From Aptenodytes patagonicus (Eukaryota; Chordata; Aves; Sphenisciformes; Spheniscidae): 64,000 nt of DNA. Position numbers and translations under genes: made by a program. The notes beneath the pieces are model-generated. The model did not search any database. It was not told the origin of the DNA and saw only the letters and a program-made list of their open reading frames with translations. Where the stretch lies: the NCBI RefSeq assembly GCF_965638725.1, contig NC_134982.1, positions 79,746,155 through 79,810,154 on the forward strand, read 5' to 3'. Shown in pieces: positions 1 through 10,361 of the stretch (position 1 is its first letter; the number at the start of each line of letters is the position of its first letter).

Positions 1-3000
1 TGTGTTCCTCCCAAGTGTGCTGTTACCACAGCGTGAATCTTGTGTTCTTGGTCAATAGCTTCCACAGAACTGGTCGTGATGTTGTCCCCCTCTGCTTATC
101 CTCTACCGTGATAGCGTGGGCAGTCTTTCTGAAGGTGGAAGATGTGGTTTTGAGTTTCTTCTCCATCCTCCAGGTTGAAGGAGGATTTGAATCTCAATTT
201 TCCACTTCCTGAAGGACTGCCTTATCCTTCCAGTTATAATGCAGCACAGTGAGAGGCACCTCTCTCCACTTTGAAATAAGCACCCAAGAGAGGTCTACAG
301 GTAGATGCAGATCCACAGGGGTGTGTGTGCTTGTTTGCAAGTGCCTAAGTTCTGGATGACTGGTTAGATGAAGCTATACCTATCACACACATTCACTGCA
401 TTTCCTCTTGGCTAGCTCTATGTGTTTGCTACCATTTTAGATTTATAGTACCCTCAGCCTTTTCCAGTTGACAGATAACCCTCTGCACAGGCAGTCTAAA
501 CCTAACAGCCCATTGCTTTTCCCAGGTACCTTTCCCTTCATGAGCAATGTGTGTCCACCTCTTGGAATCTGTGAGCCAGTGCAAAATCAGTCTTTAGGTA
601 GCCTTTCGATTCCCCCCACACACACACTTTTCTGAGGCACATCATTCTCTATGTGCTGTGTACAGTGAGCTTGGGCAACTAACAGTGGCTTCTGTAGTCC
701 AGTCTGATGACCAACTGTGTAAAATAAACGTGTTGCAGTGGCTAGCTTTTCATGATGGAGTTAGATCACCGCTTAAGACGGATGTATGGCCCTTGGGCTG
801 TGTGCAGTTTCATGCACTTCAGGTATGAACCTGGTCTATTTAATATGACTGGCAGCAGTGTCTGACGCCCCTGCCTGGGGGTCACCCAGCTGGATGGCTG
901 TGGCCTCTCTCTGTCCCCCAGCTAACTCCCATCTGACAGGGAAGTGGGTATCCCTGCAGAGCTGTTGTTCTCGCTCCTCCTGGTGTGCAGATTGTGCCTC
1001 TTGGCTGTGCGAAGGCTCTGGAACCTGACTCGGTATCAGGAAAACCATCTGCCCCTGCCTTAATTGAGTACCTGTATGGAAGGAAAATTGCCCATCTCAT
1101 CGAAACCGGAGGTCAGCATTAGAAATAAAATGTTCAGCCTCCCCCAAACTTGAATGGGCAGACTTTGCTGATGCCCCCACAGGCTGGCAGATGTGGTGGT
1201 GTAGGACAGCCTCCCTCAGCTGGTTGTACGCATGCAGGAGCCTCTTTGTAGTGCACCGCAGCTTTCTCTCATTCATGGAGACACCGGTCCACCCAGTCTC
1301 TCTGTTAAAAAATGCCCTCCTAACCTGGCTTCTTTACACTTTTGATCTTCTCTACTGGTTCTGCCTAAAAGAAATGAAGATCAGCCCTCCTGCAAATGCA
1401 TGGGTGGGGCTTTTATTTATTTATAATTGAATTTGACAGAAATTAGGTACTTTTGAAAGCCCAAGGATAAAAAAAAGCGTTTAAGCACCTAGAAGTCTTA
1501 GCCCTTCCATGGCCCAGGTGTTCTATGCAAGACTTTGATCTCATTTCAGACTTCTGCTTTTTCAGCTCGTTACAAGCAGTTAAAAGTTTTGCATCTCAAA
1601 TGCCCACGCCTCCTCTTCTTCCCTTGTATGTTAGCCGCTGCAGCTTCTTGCACAGGTGTGCTGATGAAGTGAGGTTTGCGCCCAGAGGGACTAAAGTATC
1701 TCAGATTAGGGAAGTCTCAATTTGACACAACTCAGACACAGCAAAACACGAGACAAAGCTGTTGTCATGCTCTTTTCTTGCCTATCCTCCTGTTTTTCAG
1801 TCTTCTGTTTTTCACTCTCTCTTCTGATCATATTACATAAGCTATGAAAGTTAGATACTGGGAGAGAGACAGAAGCGGGGGATGAGCAGAAAATGCAACT
1901 ACCACTGAAAGTGTTTTTTTAGATAATGAGTACTGAGTAAGAGGAAGCAAGGAGGTGTAAGTATCTCTCCTTTGATGGGAAGACATAATTTCACGAAAAA
2001 ACCACTTCCAATTCATTGCTCCCAAACAGCCTCTGAGGCAGACAAGATGACACAGATTTAGCTGTTTATCACGGTGTTTCTCCATAAGCTACAGGGATTT
2101 GTGAACAGCCAGCCTTCCACAGTGACCAGTGAAACATCCCCAGTTCCCTCACGTTCACCCTGCAATGGAACATGTAGTAGTACTTACGCTATTCTGTAAT
2201 TCCCCAGGACTCAAAAGGAGGAAAGAACAGGTTTCTTAAGTTTCTTCAGAGCTATGAGAAGAAAGCAGCACTTGAGAAGTTTGCTGAATAAAGAGACTGA
2301 GCACTAACACACAAAAGCAGCAGTTCCTAAGCATGCTTCAGGTATTTGTGCACTAAAAGAAACCAGGGGAGCAAGGGTTCAGGAGAGCGAGAGGTATAAC
2401 CAGGGTATTTCTGGATCATTCCCAGAAATACCACACATAGAGAATCTAACCTCACTGTAAACAACCTCTTTTGTAGAAAACATCCACAAAGTACCAGGCA
2501 CTTCTCAGACTGTTACAGATTTTTTATTTTCTCGTCTGCCTGACTTCACTGCTTGCCTCCTCTGATTAAAGGCAAACCTACATAATCAGTTACACAGGAA
2601 GAAAAACTAACATATAGGTATTGTATGTCTTTCTATAGCTACATAAAAACTAACACATCAGAAAAACTAACTAACAGCTACTAGAAGGATCAACGGAACT
2701 TATAAAAATCGGGTCCTTCAACAGACATGGAAGAATTCTACAAGCTGCCTTGATGGCAGCTGTTTTTATAGGGCTGTTGGAGAGTTCACCATTACTGAGT
2801 TAAGAGATTTCAGAATTCCACTTGGCACTATCTTCACATAGCAATTTTGAGTAGAACAAGTGATTTTATTTAAGAGGGCACCTGTGATGGCTTTTAGAAA
2901 CATTATTGCTGACAGGGTCTTCTTTTCGATCTCAAGGAAAAAAATTTAAAAAAAAAGAAAAGAAAAAAAGATGCTGGCTTACCTCCCCCCTCCTTCCCCA

Positions 3001-3300
3001 AGAGTTTGCTGGCCCAGCTACTCTTGGTGGCTGAGTTGAACAGGGTGCCCTGACATAACCAAACTGCACTCGCAAAAGCCCATAACACAGTTCAGAACTG
3101 AGGACAAGAATTTTAAGAGGCGCAGGGAAGAAACTGGGGAGTTGGTCCCCCCTGTTATCCCCACTGGACCCTGTTAACTGTTGGGCAGCATGGTAAAGGC
3201 CAGAAAGCATACATCAGTACCATTACTGACCACGCTGCGTCACTGTTTCACAAGGAGAACTTCTGCTCTTTTTTCCATTTTATTATATAAAACAGAAACA
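1..3300. other. Left flank, no secure gene
   Basis: I find no recognisable coding exon here. In human the gene beyond MRPL50 is BAAT on the minus strand, and none of its sequence was recognised. There is a possible plus-strand terminal exon near 930-1130: a pyrimidine tract with AG, an open frame, then AATAAA at about 1122. It is treated as a low-interest finding. A purine-rich A/G stretch lies near 2936-2971. Otherwise this is unremarkable AT-rich DNA. Confidence 0.5.
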
Positions 3301-3328
3301 ATGAAACCTGAGGACAACTAAATGAACT

Positions 3329-3334
3329 TTTATT
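3329..3334 (-). terminator. MRPL50 poly(A) signal
   Basis: TTTATT on the plus strand is AATAAA on the minus strand. It lies about 100 bases beyond the MRPL50 stop codon, which would give a short 3' UTR. The cleavage site was not determined. Confidence 0.6.
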
Positions 3335-3431
3335 AGTGATATTTATATATTCGGTTGCTACCGCAATGAAAGGGCTCTGCAGTCCTGCCTTAAGAACACA
3401 AGCAGAGCAAAGCGATGCTTCATGGTGCGAC

Positions 3432-4881
3432 TCACTGCTCCCAGGTAATCTTCAGGTTTGGGGGTAGCTCTGCAGCGCACAGTTCATCGAACTTGGACGC
3501 ATCCTTCACGGGAGTGCTATAGAAATTCAGGACATCCTCAGCACTGTGCATCAGGTGGAGCTGTGAATTGGGGACAGCATGACCAAGTTCTGCTGCCAGC
3601 TGAGCCAGGAGGCGATACTTTAACCTATTTTCTTTGAGGGGTGTCTGCTGCCAATTATCAGGAAGCGAGGGTCCAAAAATCTCCTTGACATGAGACTCAA
3701 GGCAGCTCTGTATATCCTCCGGAGGAAGATAGTTTCTGCTGCGTGGTGGGGGACAGATCAGGCTGGGTTCACTTTTCTCTTGATGAATTATTTTGTCTGC
3801 TTCTACTTCTTTTTCCTTCTTCCTGTTGACACAAGAAAGAAATCTTTTCAGTCTCTGGGCTACTTCAGACTGAGTCAGAGTACACTTCTATTCACAGTCT
3901 TTTAATATTGGACTCAGCCTAGCCTGTAGAGAGTTTACACACCCTGTGGACACAGCAGGTTCATTATGCATGCAAGAACAAAAGCGCATAGGCTAGACCT
4001 TTGGGTTTCCCCCAAATGCTGCCTACCACATAGGTTGTCCCTACATAGCGATCACCTGCCTAGCTTATTTTATTGGTCTGAGTGTAAACAGAATTTTAAC
4101 CAGATTAATGACTTGTTTTCCCAGTTACAGCTCCATTTTCCAACCTGCTGTGACAAAAAGGATAACGGGAAATAACCACTACTATAGAAAAAATACGATC
4201 ACTAGTTTTAACTAGAAAATTGAAGCCTACCCCAAGCTACTTGACTTGCTCCCGTGCCACAATCTAGTCAACAAGACAAGCATGGTTTCACCTAAAAAGT
4301 TATACAGAAACGACTGTTTTCCATCCCCATTGTAGTACTGCCCTGAAACATCTCTTCTTCCACACTTAGCAAGTTCTCTTACCAAAGCAGGTAAAAGCAT
4401 TAAAAAACGTAACTCCGCACCGTCACACCCGCCTGCTAGCAGCGCACCCTCGGCAGGGACGCGACGAGGGCCTTCCTTGCACACCCCGAGTCCTGCGACC
4501 CAACACGCTCTCGACTGCTCCACGAAAACCAAGCACTGAGGACGGCAGGTCTGAATGACCAGCCAGCCTCCCGACCGCGGCACAGCACCCTCCCCTGCGG
4601 GGGCCACGGGGACACCGCGCGGGCCTGCCCACCACCACCCCCAGCCGGCCGGTCGCAGGCCCGGCACGGGGAGGCAGCGGGGAGAGGGGGTCGAAAGCCG
4701 CCAGCTCCTGCCCGCCCCCCGGGAGCCACCCCCCAAAACACAGGGCGGTAGCCGGGAGGGCCCCCCTCCGCTTTCCCCGCCTCCCCCGCCGTTACCTCAG
4801 GCCGCCCCAAAACGCCCTGCGCGCCGGAGCGCCGAGGCCCAGCCGCCGGCCCGCCACCCGCAGCGCGGCAACCGCCGCCAT
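3432..4881 (-). CDS. MRPL50: Mitochondrial ribosomal protein mL50 (MRPL50)
   Basis: Two coding exons are seen on the minus strand: 4881-4796 (ATG at 4881, donor GTAACG) and 3822-3432 (acceptor CAG at 3825-3823, stop TGA at 3434-3432). The phases join (AG|G) and give 158 residues, the same length as human MRPL50. Recognised segments are FWGGLRKKEKE across the junction, [29 protein letters not shown] and the ending [11 protein letters not shown]. The first ~30 residues are rich in Ala, Arg and Leu with no acid, as expected of a mitochondrial targeting peptide. By family knowledge it is a metazoan-specific protein of the mitoribosomal large subunit in the matrix. The intron is about 970 bp. The start lies in a CpG island and ALDOB follows on the same strand. 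Confidence 0.95.
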
Positions 4882-5130
4882 CCTCAGGGGACGCCAAGCC
4901 TCTTCCCGGCAGCCAGCGGGGGAGTGACGCGTTTCCGCCCCCGCCCGCACTGCCTCGCGGGAACTGTAGTCCCGCCGCGCGCACGGCCGTTAACGGTCGC
5001 CCCCGAGCCGCCCTCTCCCGCCGCCGCCGTCCCCTCGGTCCGGGGGGAGCGGCCATCGCCTCAGCGGCCCCACGCGCCCCGCGGGGCGGGCACGGCAGAG
5101 GCCGTGCCAGCAGGCGTGGGAAGGAGGTTT
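4430..5130 (-). promoter_or_regulatory. MRPL50 CpG-island promoter with ZNF143-like site
   Basis: The segment is dense in CG dinucleotides and spans MRPL50 exon 1. On the minus strand, ACTACAGTTCCC (plus 4959-4970), followed by GCGAGGCAGTGC, closely resembles the ZNF143/THAP11 (SBS2) element common in promoters of mitochondrial and other housekeeping genes. It is about 80 bases upstream of the ATG. There is no TATA box. In human this island is bidirectional with ZNF189; no plus-strand gene was found here. Long open frames on both strands in the island are GC artefacts. Confidence 0.65.
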
Positions 5131-6808
5131 GGCATCAAAGTGTGGGGGACTAAAACAACGTAAGGCAGGAACGTATGTCGTCACCCGCTGCGACTTCAGC
5201 GGTCGCTGTGCATTTTTCTCAGCCAAAGACTCTTGGCAGCTGTCTGTGGAGGTTTTCATCCCGTCTGTGGGGAGTGACGGCTGCCGGTGCTGTCAGCCAG
5301 GCCGTTTTCACAGGGAGTTTGTTGTGTTGGCCACGTTTCTGATCCGGGCGCACAATTATATGAGAATATCACTTTTCCTATTTTTTAAAAGGATGTTCAT
5401 TTTTGAAAGTGAGAAATAACGCTTCCTCTGTGCACAGCCTTGCCTCGGTTCATGGTAGTACGTTCAGCAGACGTCTACCTTCTCCGGTCACAAACGCCTC
5501 TGCCAAAGAGAAACGTAAGGAGCCGGGGCACAGCCGCCAGCTGCATCAGGCACAGTGTGTGTGAGAGATGTCCAGCAAAGGAGCAGGAATTATTTAGCAA
5601 AGCTACAGCTTTAGTTTTATAAAGTGTGAGAGGGTTTCTTTTGCCACTTTGGGGGAACATTTTTTCCACTCTCAATTTTAAGCGAAGCAATCTATGTAGA
5701 TCAGTAGGATGCTTCTCGTCAGGAGCAGAGGTTTATTTGAACTTGGGTGCATGGAGACCTTCAGGACCACAACCGAACCAGAGAAGAGGTGGTGTTCCTG
5801 ACTCTGGTATCAGCTTCTGGAGTGTTTCGTGGCAAGTCACTTGCTCTTTGTTCATGGTTGTGGTCAGGACAGACTAAATGCATGCATTAATTATGCAATG
5901 ATTGGATCCCTGTGAAGGAGTTTGTCTATTTATTGCCTGTGTGAAAGCGTGGTTACTAATGCAAAGAACACACGGAGGTTACAGGGCAGTGATTTTCCCT
6001 GTTTTCCCTCTCCTTGCCGGCAGAGGCAGTGGGTACCTGTGGCTGGGAAGAGCAGCCTGCAGAGCCGGGTGGCTGCAGCTGTGCAGGCTTGGTCCCAGCT
6101 GGCCCTGAAGGGGGAAGGGGGGGTGTCTTCTGGGTTGCACGGTCTTTGCTGGTTGGCGAGCGGCTCCAAGGTGTTGCTAGTTGATTGGCGTAGCATGTTG
6201 CTAGGCGAATGTTCTTGTATGACCTGAAGTCTGCTATTTCTGCCATTTATGGCTTTTTTTTCATAACAACTGTCTAATTGTGCTTTAGCTGACAAAGCTT
6301 ACATTGCGAACAGGTACACAGCAACATAACCAAAGGTCAAACTGTGGGCCAAGATGCCTCCCTGTATGTTTTATGTTAATTATTGTGGAAAATGCCACCT
6401 AAAAGTGCTTTGGAAAAATGATCTTTGCACAGCACTAACTCAACCTGTGCAACCCTAACTCAGTGTATAGCAGCCTCATCACACCCACCATGATTCTCCA
6501 GAGACACGAAAAGCTTCTGAAGGTAGTGTTATTTATCTGTGGCCTGAGTCCAGGGCGCTGCTCACCATATACATCTCTCAGGTTTTCTCAGTGTCTGTCA
6601 GACTTCAGTCAGCAGGATTAATGTCCCCAGCTGTATCACTATTGGATTATTTCCCTTTGATCTCCTCAGGGTTTCCCAAGCTCACCAGCAGTAACGCTTC
6701 GTGACTTAATCTTTGCATAGGCTACTGAAAACCACAGATGTGTGAAAAAGACTGTAAAGTTTATACAGAATAAAGAATTGTGAGATAGAGATTAGTTTTA
6801 AATTACTG
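5131..6808. other. Spacer between MRPL50 and ALDOB
   Basis: No gene, zinc-finger exon or obvious interspersed repeat is seen. In human this gap contains ZNF189 on the plus strand. No C2H2 linker (TGEKP) or C-x2-C...H-x3-H pattern occurs in any of the open frames. Confidence 0.55.
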
Positions 6809-6814
6809 TTTATT
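6809..6814 (-). terminator. ALDOB poly(A) signal (candidate)
   Basis: TTTATT on plus reads AATAAA on minus, about 395 bases past the ALDOB stop. That would give a 3' UTR close in size to that of mammalian ALDOB. Confidence 0.5.
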
Positions 6815-7205
6815 CCCATGATTGAAGACACAATCAGGTTTTGTAATTCAGGATTTTGGCTGCAAAATGTGGTAATGGACAAGGGTATGTATTTGAATTG
6901 CTAGGGAACTACTTAATCTGCCTACTATTCTGGGGACTAAGTTTAAACCACAGGGAGAGAGGGTTTGTGATTCATTGGCAGCTGTTGTTTGTTGTATGGA
7001 GAGAATTCCCCTTCCTTGGAATAGGCAGATGAAACAAGAATATTCCCTCGGTAAATTGTGGGAGCAAAGGGTGGAGAGGAAGCTAATCCATTTTATCTCC
7101 AGTTTTGTTTAGGGTAAGGGAAATTAGACTTCTTTGTTTTTCTTTCATTTCTGAACATCTTCCACCTTGGGGAGAGGGACAGGATGAAGGAAGGTTCCTG
7201 TACTT

Positions 7206-10200
7206 TCAGTAGGTGTAGCTGGCAGTGAAAAGTGACTGTGTGGCAGATGTGTCAGTCTTCCCAGACACGACATACTGTCCTCTGCAAGCCAAACTGTTAA
7301 TCTGAAAAAGAAACAAAAAGGAGGGGAAACCAGTTAGCTTGGAGTAAGAAAGACAGATGTAGAAAGACAGCAGGAGTAACCAAGCAAGGCAGAAATTGGA
7401 GAGTAACATCCCTGGTGAGCATGAAGCACCAGGAGGGGCAGGAACAAGAGGAGTCTTAGGAAGGTGACAACATGTCTCCCTTCATGGTGAGCAGCTCCTC
7501 TCTGCACTGAGGGGAAGCCTCATACCTGTGCCCGCTTGCGGAAGGCCTCCTGTGCAGCCTTCTTGTTCTCGCTTTTGCCCACCCATGCTGCCAGGGCAGA
7601 GGCTTGCAGGGCTCTCCCATAAGAAAAGGTCAGTTTCCAAGGCTTAGGCAGAGGGGACTGATTCATGGCGTTCAGGTTGACAGAAGCCTCCTCTTCACTC
7701 TGACCTCCAGACAGGAAGCAGATTCCTGCAAGAAAGAGGTTTCGAGGCTTAGAAAAAGTCTCTGCAATCCCTGACCTTTACGTGCCAGAGGAGCAAGCAT
7801 GTCAGATGTAGGAGCAAGGCCAGCAAGAGTGACAGTGTGAATGGATACATAGGAATCAATCGGGAATTACCGGGAACGGCAGCAGGAACAGTGCGGAGAA
7901 GAGTAGTGACAGTTGCTACGGCTACATCCTGAGGGGTGTACTTCTTGGGGCAGGAATGCCCAGCTGTCACCATGTTGGGTTTCAGCAGTGTCCCTTCCAG
8001 GTACACATGATGATCATTCAAGGCCTTGTAGACAGCAGCCAGAACCTGGAAACAGAGGATTGAATACAGACCTCTGCTCAAACCTTCACCTCAGCCTGCT
8101 GTGGAAAGACAGCTTATTCCTTGGGAGTGCGAGAAGATCAAATTGAAATTTGCTTTCTCATGAAATTTATCACAGGGGTTGCAGCCCTAGAAACACCACT
8201 GCTTTTTGAGATGACCAGGATACCACTCTTCCTATTTACTGGATTTGTCCCTGCAAACTGAGATACTGAAAGAGGGGTAAGTGTTTTTCCTCCCAATCCA
8301 TCTTCTTGAGATTGAGAATGCTTACATTGGCAGTTTGAGTGGAAATCTAAAAGCATGGATTCTACTCTCGCGTTTGCTATTAACTCATTATTTGACCGTG
8401 AGCAACTCATTTTTGTGATGCAGTTATGGAGTACCTTTTTGGTCAAAACTCTTTGAGATCTGTGAACACAAACTCTGCATAAGATTAGCTACTGATCTGT
8501 GAAGGGGAGGAGAGTGGCAGGAATCTCTTACCTTTTCTGTGACATACTGACAGCGCTGGAGATCATGGTCTCCATCAGGCAAGATTTCTGGCTCCACAAT
8601 GGGCACCAAGCCATGCTAAGCAAAGAAAAACAGGGAAGTTCTGGGGAGTATGGAAGAAAAATTGTCCTTGTTGTCTACCCTGACTTTGTTGGTATTCCCT
8701 CTCACCACGCTGCCCTTCTTCCTCATCTTTCCAAAAATCCTCACAGAGATCCACTTTTCAAGTTATCTAGCATGCTATCACAGGGAACAGTGAGAAGGGG
8801 CAACAGCATCTCAGGAAAGGTTGCTGGAGGATAGATACCTGCTGGCAGATGCTGGCATAGCGTGCCAATGTGTTGGCATTCTCTTGGATGGCAAGTTGAG
8901 AGGGTGTTGTGCTGGTGATCTTCAGCACTGCACGCCACTTGCCAAAGTCAGCACCGTCTTTCTTGTACTGGGCACAGCGCTCAGCCAGTCCATCCAGCCC
9001 TGTAGATGAAAGAACAGTGCTTCACTGAGAGCAGTTCTTCAGCACATAGCGCTGAAAAGTACCATGACACCAGCCAAGGCTGCAACTCAGGTGAGTCATT
9101 CCATGGCTTTTGCTGCACCAGTCATAGCTTAGGCTCCTTAGATCTCTCCTTATCTCTTACCTTGGATGGTGGTTTCTCCATTTGTTCCTGCTAGGGGTGC
9201 TGTGCCTTTATCCAGCTGTGGAGACCAGAAAAACAGGAAGGATTACAGAGAGATGGAGATCAGTCTCATTGTTATCTTCTTACCCACGGCTAGTCTGTCT
9301 TTGCAGGCTGACTGTGAGTAAAGTATGGGGCTGAACATGCTAAGGGTGCAAAGGTGGGAAATGGTGGAGCAAAGGGGAAGAAAAGGCATGAATTGGGTAA
9401 GACGAAGGGGCAATGTGTAGATGGCTGCAGGGAATGGCTCAAGAGCTCTGTCAGATGTGGAAAGGACTGGATTTAGTTTACTGCATGGAGGGATTTAATT
9501 GCAGTGAATGGTGAGTAGATGGGAGTTGGTGGATGAAAAGTTCCTGCAGATGTGGGAAATGCAGATGTGCCCCTGGTTAATTGTACAAAAGCAATGCAGA
9601 GAATAGTGGCAGAGATCCTTTACTGATGTTAAAACCAAGCACAAAAAAGAAAAAAAAAGTGTTTGGCAGGAGAGTGCAGGCCCATGTATAATTTTCACTG
9701 GAAACGGGGTTTGGAGTATGCTGCCAGCCAGACATCTACAGATACTCACCTTTATTCCCACCACGATGCCTTTTTCTTTGATGAGAGCTGGCAATGGCTT
9801 TCCACTGCTGTCTTTCTGGTAGAGAGTCTCGTGGAAGAGGATCACTCCCCCAATGCTCTGGTTGATGGAAGCATCTGAAGAGAAGAGGATCTCTCGAAAA
9901 GCCCTTCGATTCTCCTCCGTGTTCTCCACATTGATCCTCTGCAGCCTGTTCCCCATGGTACCTAGCGAGGTGGACAAAGGTCAGACAGAAAGGTATTAGG
10001 TTTGGCTGGCCTTCTGGTCCCAGTATGTAGTAATGAACTGGGGCTTCAGTTCAGAGCATCCCTTCTCAACCCATAGTTTGTCAGCTTTTTTTGCTATAGA
10101 TGCAGCCCTGCCTGGCTGAGTTGTTCCTGCTCAGTCAACAGTTTTTAAGTGTTTTTAATTTACTCCACTGATTTTAAAGATGAAGCAAACTTAAGAGAAA

Positions 10201-10351
10201 GTCTTGGGTACTGCTAATTGATTGATATCCAGAACTCACCCACTGATTCATCTGCAGCTAAGATCCCCTTTCCTGAAGCCACAATCCGCTGAGCAATGTC
10301 TGAAAGAGCTTTCTTTTGCTCTGGAGACAGCGCTGGGAATTGGTGGGTCAT
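7206..10351 (-). CDS. ALDOB: Fructose-bisphosphate aldolase B (ALDOB)
   Basis: Eight coding exons (exons 2-9) on the minus strand: 10351-10240, 9961-9750, 9215-9161, 8999-8839, 8615-8532, 8045-7871, 7725-7526 and 7301-7206. Sizes are 112, 212, 55, 161, 84, 175, 200 and 96 nt. They sum to 1095 nt (364 aa plus stop), the usual class I aldolase length, and every junction is GT-AG in phase. Recognised landmarks are [43 protein letters not shown], the Schiff-base lysine segment [11 protein letters not shown], and the C-terminal tyrosine of ASYTY. Class I aldolases cleave fructose-1,6-bisphosphate and fructose-1-phosphate through a Lys Schiff base; the B isozyme serves fructolysis and gluconeogenesis in liver and kidney cytosol. 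Assignment to B rather than A or C rests on [17 protein letters not shown], the variable exon 9 and synteny. A non-coding exon 1 lies at about 16.9 kb. No lesion was seen. Confidence 0.97.
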
Positions 10352-10361
10352 GTTGACTTAT

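Noticed and set aside
1-3300. Search for BAAT exons on the minus strand
   Set aside because: Synteny predicts BAAT to the left, but no segment with its recognisable motifs is present in the window.
4436-5163. Open frames of about 200 codons on both strands around MRPL50 exon 1
   Set aside because: They overlap the true exon in other frames, are Pro/Gly/Arg-rich and result from the GC content of the CpG island.
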